This document shows positions 7,428 through 16,064 of a stretch of 21,834 bases of DNA, piece by piece. The stretch is from Chlamydiota bacterium (GTDB lineage Bacteria; Chlamydiota; Chlamydiia; Chlamydiales; Rhabdochlamydiaceae). The DNA lies in contig JAHFTP010000006.1 of the NCBI GenBank assembly GCA_023265495.1, positions 1 to 21,834 of the forward strand, read 5' to 3'. Made by a program: the position numbers and the translations under genes. Positions within the stretch are counted from its first letter, which is position 1. Each line of letters begins with the position of its first letter. The notes under the pieces were generated by a model, which did not search any database, had not been told where the DNA came from, and saw nothing but the letters and a program-made list of their open reading frames with translations.

Positions 7428-7549
7428 CAACACAAATAACACACCACTACGATACAAAGACCTTAGCGACTTAAGAGAGTTAGGGCCTTATGCGGTAGCT
7501 TTATGAATAAGAGATTAACTATAAAAGGCCATGTAATAGGAGAGTTCAT

Positions 7550-10500
7550 ATGTCAAACAGCAGTCATGTAAAAGAAGAAAATAATGCAGCCGCCACACAA
7601 AGCAAACAGACTAAATCCGGGAATAAAGATGCCTCTGCACAGGAAAAGAACTCTTTTACCGTTGTTAAGCGCAACGGGTCATTAGTGCCTTTTAGAAGGG
7701 ATCGGATCTATACAGCTATAGAAGCTGCTTTTCGAGAAATGAAAGCGGTAGATAGAGCCGCACCTCTTCCTTCAGAGCTGACAACTAGCATCGATGAAGT
7801 AACAGACTCTGTGGTGAAGCATCTCCTTACTTTAGCAGCAAAAGGAGCTTGCCTCACTGTTGAAGGGATCCAAGACATGGTGGAAGTCACTCTTATGAAA
7901 ACAGGGCATCACGACGTAGCAAGGGGCTATATCATCTATAGAGACTCACACAAAGCGCTGCGAGAAGATTCTCCCCAAAACCTGAAAGTATGTAGAAAAG
8001 ACGGCTCTTTTGTTAGATTCAATCCCATGAAGATCGCCTCGACCATTGAAGAGGCTTTCCGAAGAAATAAGCAGGTAGAAGGTCCATCCTCCTCTTCTAT
8101 CATTGATGCAGTAAACCTTCTTACGCAAAAGGTAGTAGCCAGGGCTATGAGCTTAACAAAAGAAGGAAAATCTCTTGATTCTTCTTTTATCGAAGACCAG
8201 ATCGAACAACAAATGATGAGAGAGGGCTTTTTCCATGTAGCTAAAGACTACATCCTCCACAGAGCCTCACTGGGAGAGCAGTCTGCCTCTCACCAAGAAG
8301 AAAAACCTCAAGAAGATCTGGCACAAAGACAGTTCATTATCATTAACCAAGGCGGGCAGAAAAAATTCATAACAGAAGCCCAGCTCCACCACAGGCTCAA
8401 GCATGCATGCCGCGGCCTGGAAGACCTCACTTCTGCAGAGGCTCTGCTAGACGCAGCGATTAAAAACTTCTATGAAGAGATCAAAGAAAATGAAGTAGAT
8501 CTCGCCACTATTATGGCAGCAAGGGCAAAGATTGAAATAGAACCTGCCTACTCTACCGTTGCGGCAAGACTTCTTTTAGATGTTCTCTATAGAGAAACGA
8601 TGGAGATCTCTGCCTCTGATCCCTCATTAGAATCTCATCATAGAGAGTACTTTAAAAAATACCTGCGCCATGGAGTAGATATAGCAAGAGTATCTCCTCT
8701 TCTTCTCGATTTTGACCTCGACATGCTCGCAAAAGCCATGCAGCTACAAAGAGACGACCTTTTCTCCTATTTGGGCCTACAGACGCTCTATGACCGTTAC
8801 TTCATCCATCAAGAGCAAAGACGGTTGGAGACGCCGCAAATCTTCTGGATGCGCGTCGCCATGGGCCTTGCCGTAGGAGAAAAAGAGCAAAAGAACCAAA
8901 GAGCTATAGAGTTTTATAATGTGCTATCCACCTTCCACTTTGTATCGAGCACACCGACTCTATTCAATTCAGGGACAAACCACTCTCAGCTTAGTTCCTG
9001 CTATCTTTCCACCGTCATGGATGACTTGTCTCACATCTTTAAAATCGTCTCTGACGATGCTCAGCTCTCCAAATGGGCAGGAGGCCTTGGCAACGACTGG
9101 ACAAATGTCCGTGCAACGGGCGCCACCATCAAAGGGACCAATGGCAAGAGCCAAGGCGTCATCCCCTTCCTTAAAGTAGCCAATGACACAGCCGTAGCGG
9201 TCAACCAAGGGGGAAAACGCAAGGGAGCTATGTGTGCTTATTTAGAGACTTGGCATCTCGATATCGAAGACTTTTTAGAGCTAAGGAAGAACACGGGCGA
9301 CGAAAGAAGACGTACTCATGACATGAATACGGCTAATTGGATCCCTGACCTATTTATGAAGCGCGTGGCAGAAAATGGCTCTTGGACACTCTTCAGCCCA
9401 AGCGATGTCAAAGATCTGCATGACCTCTATGGACAAGCCTTTGAAAAACGCTATGTCCAGTACGAGAAGATGGCAGAGGAAGGCAAGCTCAAGCTCCACA
9501 AAAAAATTGAAGCGCTACAACTATGGCGCAAGATGCTTAGCATGTTATTTGAGACGGGACATCCCTGGGTGACATTCAAGGATCCATCCAACATTCGCTC
9601 TCCTCAAGATCATATGGGCGTTGTGCACAGCTCCAACCTCTGCACAGAGATCTTACTCAACACCTCCGTCTCCGAGACGGCTGTGTGCAACTTGGGCTCC
9701 ATTAACTTAGCGCTACATATGACAGCCAAGGGCGTCGACGAGAAAAAGCTGGCCTCCACCATACGCACTGCAGTGCGGATGCTAGACAACGTCATCGACA
9801 TCAATTTCTATCCCATCCCCGAAGCACAAAACTCCAACCTCAAACACAGACCCATCGGCCTTGGAGTCATGGGCTTCCAAGATGCCCTCTACATGCAAGA
9901 TATCAGCTACGCCAGCTACGATGCTGTCCAGTTTGCAGATAAGAGCATGGAGCTCGTTTCCTACTATGCCATCCTCAGCTCGAGTGAGCTGGCCAAAGAA
10001 AAAGGGCCTTACTCCACGTATAAAGGATCCAAGTGGGAAAGGGGTCTGCTGCCTATCGACACCTTGGACCTTTTAGAGAAAGAGCGCGGAGGATATTTCG
10101 ATGTAGACAAGTCGTCAACGCTCGACTGGCAGCCGGTGCGCGAGAGCATCAAAAAGTATGGCATGAGAAATAGCAATACGATGGCAATTGCGCCAACTGC
10201 CACGATATCTAACATCACGGGAGTGACGCAGTCCATAGAACCCACTTACAAACACCTCTATGTCAAATCGAACCTGTCTGGAGAGTTTACGATCCCCAAT
10301 ACGTTCTTAGTAGAAAAACTCAAGAAACTCGATCTTTGGGATGAGCATATGCTCGACGACCTTAAATACTTTGATGGATCCATCTCAGAGATTGACAGGA
10401 TCCCCTCCGAGGTAAAACAAGTCTTCCTGACCTCCTTTGAGGTAGATCCCGAGTGGATGATTGAGTGTGCAAGCCGCAGACAAAAATGGATAGACATGGG

Positions 10501-10819
10501 CCAATCGTTGAACCTCTATCTCTTTGAGCCAAGTGGAAAGAAACTCCACCAAATGTATCTATCTGCCTGGACGAAGGGACTGAAGACCACCTACTATTTG
10601 AGGACGCTCGCCGCTACGCAGATAGAAAAGTCCACTACAGACATTAATAAACGAGGGCTGCAACCGAGATGGATGAAGAACAAATCCGCGTCGAGCAATA
10701 TCCAAGTAGATAGACAAGCGCCTGCAGCTGTGGAAGAACCTATACAGCCGGCAGAAGCCCCAAAAAAAGTAAGACCCATAAGCTGCAGCCTAGAAGAAGG
10801 ATGCGAAAGTTGCCAATAA
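7550..10819 (+). CDS. nrdA: Ribonucleoside-diphosphate reductase, large (R1) subunit
   Basis: 1089-residue catalytic subunit that reduces ribonucleoside diphosphates to deoxyribonucleotides, working with NrdB. The N-terminus carries two extra ATP-cone domains (about 36-136 and 145-240), then a third, more diverged cone and N-domain (260-350) that aligns with the single cone of E. coli NrdA (about 760 residues). Catalytic residues are all present: redox cysteines Cys484 (SSCYLS) and Cys713 (AVCNLG), Asn696/Cys698/Glu700 in NLCTE with Cys698 the thiyl radical site, and the radical-path tyrosine pair Tyr1015-Tyr1016. The C-terminal shuttle cysteines are Cys1085 and Cys1088 (GCESCQ). A longer N-terminus than E. 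coli is also seen in Chlamydia R1. nrdB follows after 27 bp. The NrdR boxes upstream and the ATP cones suggest transcriptional and allosteric control. Confidence 0.97.
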   Translation: MSNSSHVKEENNAAATQSKQTKSGNKDASAQEKNSFTVVKRNGSLVPFRRDRIYTAIEAAFREMKAVDRAAPLPSELTTSIDEVTDSVVKHLLTLAAKGACLTVEGIQDMVEVTLMKTGHHDVARGYIIYRDSHKALREDSPQNLKVCRKDGSFVRFNPMKIASTIEEAFRRNKQVEGPSSSSIIDAVNLLTQKVVARAMSLTKEGKSLDSSFIEDQIEQQMMREGFFHVAKDYILHRASLGEQSASHQEEKPQEDLAQRQFIIINQGGQKKFITEAQLHHRLKHACRGLEDLTSAEALLDAAIKNFYEEIKENEVDLATIMAARAKIEIEPAYSTVAARLLLDVLYRETMEISASDPSLESHHREYFKKYLRHGVDIARVSPLLLDFDLDMLAKAMQLQRDDLFSYLGLQTLYDRYFIHQEQRRLETPQIFWMRVAMGLAVGEKEQKNQRAIEFYNVLSTFHFVSSTPTLFNSGTNHSQLSSCYLSTVMDDLSHIFKIVSDDAQLSKWAGGLGNDWTNVRATGATIKGTNGKSQGVIPFLKVANDTAVAVNQGGKRKGAMCAYLETWHLDIEDFLELRKNTGDERRRTHDMNTANWIPDLFMKRVAENGSWTLFSPSDVKDLHDLYGQAFEKRYVQYEKMAEEGKLKLHKKIEALQLWRKMLSMLFETGHPWVTFKDPSNIRSPQDHMGVVHSSNLCTEILLNTSVSETAVCNLGSINLALHMTAKGVDEKKLASTIRTAVRMLDNVIDINFYPIPEAQNSNLKHRPIGLGVMGFQDALYMQDISYASYDAVQFADKSMELVSYYAILSSSELAKEKGPYSTYKGSKWERGLLPIDTLDLLEKERGGYFDVDKSSTLDWQPVRESIKKYGMRNSNTMAIAPTATISNITGVTQSIEPTYKHLYVKSNLSGEFTIPNTFLVEKLKKLDLWDEHMLDDLKYFDGSISEIDRIPSEVKQVFLTSFEVDPEWMIECASRRQKWIDMGQSLNLYLFEPSGKKLHQMYLSAWTKGLKTTYYLRTLAATQIEKSTTDINKRGLQPRWMKNKSASSNIQVDRQAPAAVEEPIQPAEAPKKVRPISCSLEEGCESCQ

Positions 10820-10846
10820 TTTTAAAAAAAAGGAGCGAGTACAATT

Positions 10847-11929
10847 ATGTTAGAGTTTGAAGACACCAAAAAAAATGGCAGCACCCCATCTTCCAATGAG
10901 CAGACGGACACGAGCAAGAGAGTGCACGTTTCAGAAAAAAGACTCATTAACTGTAACACAGTGGATGTCAACCAGCTTATGCCCCTGAAATATAAGTGGG
11001 CATGGGAACATTACCTCAATGGCTGCGCCAACCACTGGATGCCTACAGAGGTGTCCATGGCAAAAGATATAGAGCTATGGAAATCAGCCGACCTTTCTGC
11101 GGACGAAAGACTCGTCATTATGAGGAACCTTGGGTTCTTTAGCACAGCGGAGAGCCTCGTAGGCAATAACATCGTCCTCGCGATATTTAAACATGTGACA
11201 AACCCTGAAGTAAGACAATACCTCTTAAGACAATCTTTTGAAGAAGCGATCCATACGCATACGTTCCACTACATCGTTGAATCCCTTGCCCTAGACCAGG
11301 GAGAGGTTTTTAACATGTATAACGAAGTCAACTCCATCCATAGTAAAGATGACTTTGAGATGAAAATCACAGAGGACATCTTAAAAGAAGGGTTTTCTAC
11401 AGCAACAAAAGAAGGAACACAAAAATTCTTAGAAAACCTCATCGGCTATTACATCATTATGGAAGGGATCTTCTTCTATAGTGGCTTTGTGATGATCCTC
11501 TCCTTCCTACGTCAAAATAAAATGACAGGCATTGGCGAGCAGTTCCAATACATCCTACGCGATGAAACAGTGCATCTAAACTTTGGCATCGACCTCATCA
11601 ACGGCATCAAAGAAGAAAATGCCGAGGTATGGACCCCCGAGTTCCAAGCCCATATTATCGAGCTCATCAAGCAGGGAGTAGAGTTAGAGTATAACTACGC
11701 TAAGGACTGCCTGCCCAAAGGGATCCTAGGACTTACTGCTCCTATGTTCCGCGACTATGTACAATACATCGCGGATAGAAGACTGGAAAGGATCGGGCTG
11801 AAACCCATTTATAAATCAAAGAACCCCTTCCCCTGGATGAGTGAAACCATTGACCTCGGCAAAGAAAAGAATTTCTTTGAAACAAGAGTCAATGAATATC
11901 AATCTGCGGCCAACCTCGTTTGGAACTAA
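10847..11929 (+). CDS. nrdB: Ribonucleoside-diphosphate reductase, small (R2) subunit, class Ic
   Basis: 360-residue R2 subunit that holds the metal cofactor and starts the radical for NrdA. Ligands are Glu102, Glu133, His136, Glu206, Glu240 and His243. The position of the usual radical tyrosine (His136 plus four) is Phe140 in FEEAIHTHTF. That is the class Ic signature first described in C. trachomatis, where a Mn(IV)/Fe(III) centre replaces the tyrosyl radical. The sequence is very close to the chlamydial R2 throughout, for example YYIIMEGIFFYSGF and LRDETVHLNFG. The C-terminal Tyr of the radical path is present (RVNEYQSAANLVWN). A Shine-Dalgarno-like AAGGAG lies 11 bases before the ATG, rather far. 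It is probably co-transcribed with nrdA. Confidence 0.97.
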   Translation: MLEFEDTKKNGSTPSSNEQTDTSKRVHVSEKRLINCNTVDVNQLMPLKYKWAWEHYLNGCANHWMPTEVSMAKDIELWKSADLSADERLVIMRNLGFFSTAESLVGNNIVLAIFKHVTNPEVRQYLLRQSFEEAIHTHTFHYIVESLALDQGEVFNMYNEVNSIHSKDDFEMKITEDILKEGFSTATKEGTQKFLENLIGYYIIMEGIFFYSGFVMILSFLRQNKMTGIGEQFQYILRDETVHLNFGIDLINGIKEENAEVWTPEFQAHIIELIKQGVELEYNYAKDCLPKGILGLTAPMFRDYVQYIADRRLERIGLKPIYKSKNPFPWMSETIDLGKEKNFFETRVNEYQSAANLVWN

Positions 11930-11938
11930 CCTCTTTTA

Positions 11939-11967
11939 AAGGAGGAAGAATACCATTCTTCCTCCTT
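11939..11967 (+). terminator. Hairpin after nrdB
   Basis: AAGGAGGAAGAAT (11939-11951), a 3-base loop, then the exact reverse complement ATTCTTCCTCCTT. It begins 9 bp after the nrdB stop. There is no long T run behind it, so it may be a weak terminator or an mRNA-stabilising 3' hairpin. Confidence 0.55.
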
Positions 11968-12004
11968 ATCCATTTGCCTGACAGAGGCAACTCATCCTTT
12001 CCTA

Positions 12005-12033
12005 TTGGAAAAAAGATTTATTTCCTCTATAAT
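12005..12033 (+). promoter_or_regulatory. Promoter of the M16 protease gene
   Basis: TTGGAA (12005-12010), exactly 17 bases, then a perfect TATAAT (12028-12033). Transcription would start near 12040, leaving a leader of about 15 bases that contains the AGAGG ribosome site before the ATG at 12056. This is the best sigma70-type promoter in the window. Confidence 0.65.
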
Positions 12034-12055
12034 TGCGTAAGTTACAGAGGATATC

Positions 12056-15031
12056 ATGAGTAGAACGTTTCTTGTGAAACTGGGTGATAGTTATTTAGAT
12101 TTTGTTGTTACCAAGCTTACACGCATTGAAGAACTTAGCTGCACCCTGCGAGAGCTAACACATATCTCCTCAGGCGCTCATATTATCCACATTGAAAATG
12201 ATGACCCTGAAAACGTGTTTTGTCTTTCCTTTCAAACCCTCCCAAGTAGTTCTAATGGCGTAGCTCATATCCTAGAGCACACCGTGCTCTGCGGGTCAAG
12301 AAAGTTTCCGGTAAAAGATCCTTTCTTCTCTATGACAAGAAGAAGCCTCAATACGTTTATGAATGCCTTTACCGGATCTGACTTCACTTGCTACCCCGCT
12401 GCATCTCAAGTGGAGACCGACTTTTACAACCTCTTGGATGTATATCTCGATGCAGTATTCCATCCCGAACTGAAAAAAGAGAGCTTTTTGCAAGAAGGCT
12501 GCCGTCTCGAATTTTCTGATAGCAAAGACATAAACTCTCCCCTTCAGTACAAGGGCATTGTATTTAATGAGATGAAGGGAAGCCTTTCCTCTCCCGATAG
12601 TAGGCTATGGCATGCGATGCTCTCCTCTCTCACGCCAGATCTCCCTTATGCGTACAACTCGGGAGGAGACCCCAAAGAGATCCCCTCTTTAAGCTATGAA
12701 GAACTCATCGGGTTCCACGAGGCGTATTACCATCCCAGCCGCTGCCTATTTTTCTTCTATGGGAACTTGCCCCTAAAAAAACATCTGGATTTTCTACAGG
12801 AAAAGGAGCTCAAAAACGTAGTAAAAGCGTCGCCCCTGCCTCCTATACCCTTACAGAAAAGATTGCAAACTCCGGTGAGAAAAACTCTCTCTTACCCCAT
12901 CCAAGAAAGTGAAAATCTCTCCGACAAGGCCATTATTTCTTTTGGCTGGCTCACTGCCCCCTTACAGAGCCAAGAAGAGGTCCTCGCTTTAACCGTATTA
13001 GACAGCATCCTTATGGAGACGGACGCCTCCCCTTTGAAACAGAGGATCCTCAAATCAGGACTCTGTACCCAGGCAGAAGCATTCATGGACGTAGAGATGA
13101 GTGAAGTGCCCTATGTCATTACCTGTAAGGGGTGCTCAGCGGACGATGCGAAAAAACTCGAAGAGGTCCTATTTTCTTCACTAAGAGAAATTGCAAAAAA
13201 ACCCATAGCACACCATCTGATAGAGGCAGCCATCCATCAACTGGAATTTTCTAGGTTAGAAATTGGTGGAGATCACACTCCTTTTGGTCTGACGCTATTT
13301 TTCCGCTCTGCCCTAGCCAAGCAACACGGCTGTGAACCAGAAAATGCATTAAAAATTTATTCCCTCTTTGAACAGCTTCTCAAGAAGACGGAAGATCCTA
13401 GCTATCTACCCAGCATCATCGAAAAATACTTCCTAAACAATGCGCACTTTGCCTGCATTACCATGATCCCGGATACGGAGCTCCCGCAAAAAGAGCTGCA
13501 GCAAGAGAGAGAAACATTAATACAAATACAGCAGGCCCTCTCTACCCAAGAAAAAAATCGGATCATCACCCGAACGGATGCTTTAGAGGCGCTACAAAAA
13601 AGCCTGGAGAAACAAGATCTTAGCTGTCTTCCCAAAGTTACTCTACAAGATGTTCCCGTTCTTGCCAGAGATTTCCCTCTAGAGACCAGAGCGAAACATC
13701 CATTAGAAATGTATCATCATGACTGCTTTACCAACCATATCCTCTATGCCGATTTAAGTTTTGACCTCGCCTATCTCCCGGATGAGGACCTTCCCTACCT
13801 ACAACTTCTTCTTACGGTCTTGCCCGAACTAGGTGCCGGCAAAAGGGACTATGTAAGCAATCTAGAATATACGCAACTGCATACGGGTGGAGTAGGGTTT
13901 TCTTCCGCATTATATGTACAAGCGCTAGATCAAAATGCCATGAAGCCGTCCCTGGTCGTTAGGGGAAAAGCGCTAACGAGAAAAGCAGATAAACTATTTG
14001 CTTTATTTACAGATATGATCTCCTCTCCTCATATTGCAGATAGCACGAGAATTGAGGAGCTCGTACTACAAATTTATACAAATTTGCACAATAAGCTCAC
14101 GCGTAATGCTATGAGATACGCTATACAGCTAGCGCTCAGCGAGTTTTCTGTTGCCAATCACTTTACAGAATCAAGCCTTGGGCTTCATTACTACGGAGCA
14201 ATTGAGAAGCTAGCCAAAGATCTATCTAAGAAAAACATAGTTAATCTCATCGACAAACTCGTAGAAATACACAGCAACCTATTTACTTGCCATAACCCCC
14301 ATCTTATTCTCTCTTGCGACAGCAAATCTTTTGATACTTTAGAAAAGAAGAATTTCTTTGATTTGGCCTCTTCTCTGCCCGATAAAAAGCATACTCCCTG
14401 GCACTGCGATTATAAGCTAAAGGAAGTCCCTTCGCAAGCGCGCCCCATTGCCTCACAAGTGGCCTACAACGTCAAAGCCTATCAAACGATCAGCTATATC
14501 CACCCCCATGCTCCCGCACTGACAGTAGCCACACATCTATTAGACAACAAAGTTCTCCACACAAAGATCCGAGAGAAAGGAGGAGCTTATGGCTGCGGCG
14601 CCAGCTATAACGCTATGAATGGTAATTTCTACTTCCACTCCTACAGAGATCCACACATAGCCAGCACATTAGAGGTGTTCGATGATGCACTGACAGCTAT
14701 TGCTCAAGGAGAGTTTAATGCACAGGACCTAGAAGAAGCTAAGCTAGGAACAGTACAGTATCTGGACAGTCCTGTTTCTCCTGGCAGCCGCGCCATGCTA
14801 GGATATAGCTGGCTACGCGTTGGAAAAACTCCCCAAATGAAACAAGAGTATAGAGATCATGTTCTCTCTTTGACTCAAAAACAAATCCAACATGCTATTG
14901 AAACAGAGCTGCTTGCTAAGAAAGAGCAAGCTGTCATTGTCGCCTTTGGAGGGAAAGAGCTCATTGAAAAGGAAAATCATCTACTCGGTACAAAGAAAAA
15001 GGCACTGCCTACCATGCCTCTCAATCAATAA
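12056..15031 (+). CDS. M16C zinc metalloprotease, PreP/Cym1-like
   Basis: 991-residue peptidase of the insulinase superfamily, subfamily M16C. The inverted zinc motif HxxEH is HILEH (His71, Glu74, His75), and the distal ligand is Glu172 in VFNEMKG, as in presequence protease PreP. The C-terminal half carries the R/Y substrate-closing motif in KGGAYGCGASYN. PreP-type enzymes are single-chain clamshells of about 1000 residues that degrade short unfolded peptides, so the length fits. No signal peptide is visible, so it is probably cytoplasmic, though Chlamydia could export it another way. C. trachomatis has a homologue, CT824 as I recall, near htrA. GAGG lies 5 bases before the ATG. It has its own promoter and ends at a shared hairpin. 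Confidence 0.92.
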   Translation: MSRTFLVKLGDSYLDFVVTKLTRIEELSCTLRELTHISSGAHIIHIENDDPENVFCLSFQTLPSSSNGVAHILEHTVLCGSRKFPVKDPFFSMTRRSLNTFMNAFTGSDFTCYPAASQVETDFYNLLDVYLDAVFHPELKKESFLQEGCRLEFSDSKDINSPLQYKGIVFNEMKGSLSSPDSRLWHAMLSSLTPDLPYAYNSGGDPKEIPSLSYEELIGFHEAYYHPSRCLFFFYGNLPLKKHLDFLQEKELKNVVKASPLPPIPLQKRLQTPVRKTLSYPIQESENLSDKAIISFGWLTAPLQSQEEVLALTVLDSILMETDASPLKQRILKSGLCTQAEAFMDVEMSEVPYVITCKGCSADDAKKLEEVLFSSLREIAKKPIAHHLIEAAIHQLEFSRLEIGGDHTPFGLTLFFRSALAKQHGCEPENALKIYSLFEQLLKKTEDPSYLPSIIEKYFLNNAHFACITMIPDTELPQKELQQERETLIQIQQALSTQEKNRIITRTDALEALQKSLEKQDLSCLPKVTLQDVPVLARDFPLETRAKHPLEMYHHDCFTNHILYADLSFDLAYLPDEDLPYLQLLLTVLPELGAGKRDYVSNLEYTQLHTGGVGFSSALYVQALDQNAMKPSLVVRGKALTRKADKLFALFTDMISSPHIADSTRIEELVLQIYTNLHNKLTRNAMRYAIQLALSEFSVANHFTESSLGLHYYGAIEKLAKDLSKKNIVNLIDKLVEIHSNLFTCHNPHLILSCDSKSFDTLEKKNFFDLASSLPDKKHTPWHCDYKLKEVPSQARPIASQVAYNVKAYQTISYIHPHAPALTVATHLLDNKVLHTKIREKGGAYGCGASYNAMNGNFYFHSYRDPHIASTLEVFDDALTAIAQGEFNAQDLEEAKLGTVQYLDSPVSPGSRAMLGYSWLRVGKTPQMKQEYRDHVLSLTQKQIQHAIETELLAKKEQAVIVAFGGKELIEKENHLLGTKKKALPTMPLNQ

Positions 15032-15034
15032 GAG

Positions 15035-15067
15035 AAGCTAAAAGGGCCCATAGGGCCCTTGTAGCTT
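15035..15067. terminator. Bidirectional terminator hairpin
   Basis: AAGCTA-A-AAGGGCCC, loop ATA, GGGCCCTT-G-TAGCTT: 14 paired bases with one mismatch and a GC-rich core. It lies between the stops of the converging M16 and Inc-like genes and can fold in either transcript. T runs are weak on both sides. Confidence 0.65.
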
Positions 15068-15077
15068 GGGTGTTTGT

Positions 15078-15749
15078 TTATTCGAAATCAGATCTTTGAA
15101 GAGTGAGAGCTATGTCTCCGTCTCCTATTCGACGATTAGCTCCTTTTAGCCAATGGTCTTTTCCACCTGCAGTGACCAGCACAATTTTGTATTCTTTGTC
15201 TTTGAGCGTAGCTGACAATGGAAGTGCATATGCATTTTCCTGACCTTCCACAACTGGCAAAGCTTTTCCCTTTTTCCAGTCGTTCAATTCGGTGCAGTTG
15301 CCCCTAATCTCTAAGCGCTCGCCTGTTTGTAGGGCACATTGCACCGTTAGCTTTTTCTGTTCTTGTTTTGCTGCCGGCTGCATGACGGCATTTGATGTAA
15401 CTTCTTTTTCCGGTAATGATTGCTGTCTTTCTTGGTAAGCTCTATAAGCGATGTGGACAGCCAGAACAATCAAGGCGAGTCCGGCTACCACAGCCAGCCC
15501 AATCCCTGCAGTTCCTAAAGTAAGTACAGATAGGACAACAATGGCTGCCAACGCAAGACACCCCGTCCCCGGTACTAGTACGTCCGAAGCTACGTTAAAA
15601 CCACCCTTTGCTTGCACTTGTTCTTTTACTTTCTTAACACGAGAGTCTACCTCTGTCTGAGAAGTCTTCTCTACAACCTTCTCTTCGCTTATTTCCGGAG
15701 CAACAGCTCCACGATGCAATCTACCGAATACTGTTGTTAAACCTGACAT
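15078..15749 (-). CDS. Inc-like membrane protein with CBM20-like C-terminal domain
   Basis: 223-residue protein, not a family I can name. Residues 1-59 are polar and lack a Sec signal peptide. Residues 62-104 form two adjacent hydrophobic stretches split by a short turn (TLGTAGIGL), the bilobed pattern typical of chlamydial inclusion membrane (Inc) proteins. Such proteins leave by type III secretion and expose both ends to the host cytosol. After a charged linker, residues 132-218 resemble a CBM20 starch/glycogen-binding module: GERLEIRGNCTELNDW, EYKIVLV and DHWLKGANRR. The three aromatic/basic residues of CBM20 binding site 1 appear as Trp158, Lys188 and Trp200. AAGG lies 6 bases before the ATG. 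It faces the M16 gene across a hairpin, and the AT-rich spacer upstream holds its promoter. Inc status and sugar binding are inference; the motifs are visible. Confidence 0.65.
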   Translation of the reverse strand: MSGLTTVFGRLHRGAVAPEISEEKVVEKTSQTEVDSRVKKVKEQVQAKGGFNVASDVLVPGTGCLALAAIVVLSVLTLGTAGIGLAVVAGLALIVLAVHIAYRAYQERQQSLPEKEVTSNAVMQPAAKQEQKKLTVQCALQTGERLEIRGNCTELNDWKKGKALPVVEGQENAYALPLSATLKDKEYKIVLVTAGGKDHWLKGANRRIGDGDIALTLQRSDFE

Positions 15750-16064
15750 AATACACCTTATTTTTAATTGTTATTATTTATATTAATATAATCAAACCAA
15801 CAAGCCTGACTTCGAAATTATCATATAATATCATCAGTTTAAATTCATCTAAATTAGATAATTTACAAACAAACATAAATTAGAATAATAATAAAACATA
15901 CTTAAATATAAGTATAAAACAAAAGTTTTTACATAAATTATTCTATAACACAGTAGGTTTACCCGCTCACAGCAGTAAGTAAATATTTTTCTCTTCTTAA
16001 TTGAGCTTTTCTCCCCCTCTTTGTACACTGACTTCTTTTCATCGCATAAAGAGGTAACAAAGTT
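15750..16064. other. Very AT-rich divergent spacer
   Basis: About 315 bp with no credible frame. The first 200 bp are extremely AT-rich, with many TATAAT-like strings on both strands. It separates the start of the Inc-like gene from the start of htrA and should hold both promoters. Low-complexity AT makes it impossible to pick the Inc-side promoter by eye. Confidence 0.6.
16001..16029 (+). promoter_or_regulatory. Candidate htrA promoter
   Basis: TTGAGC (16001-16006), 17 bases rich in pyrimidines, then TACACT (16024-16029). Each hexamer matches 4 of 6 sigma70 positions. The start would be near 16036, about 30 bases before the ATG, with GAGG (16051-16054) 10 bases before it. Confidence 0.4.

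Larger units (their letters stand above)
7156..7549. promoter_or_regulatory. Divergent pssA/nrdA control region
   Basis: About 395 bp with no credible gene. On the pssA side it holds an A10 tract (7186-7195) and many A-rich runs. In the middle is an A10-TC-T9 block (7340-7360), likely bent DNA. On the nrdA side are the NrdR box pair and a roughly 120-base leader that may form a weak GGCCTT/AAGGCC pairing (7484-7489 with 7525-7530). The nrdA Shine-Dalgarno AGGAG (7538-7542) is 7 bases before the ATG. Confidence 0.6.

Noticed and set aside
7484..7530. Riboswitch in the nrdA leader
   Set aside because: Only a 6-bp GGCCTT/AAGGCC pairing with a 35-base loop is seen; no B12 or other known riboswitch elements, and class Ic enzymes do not need B12.
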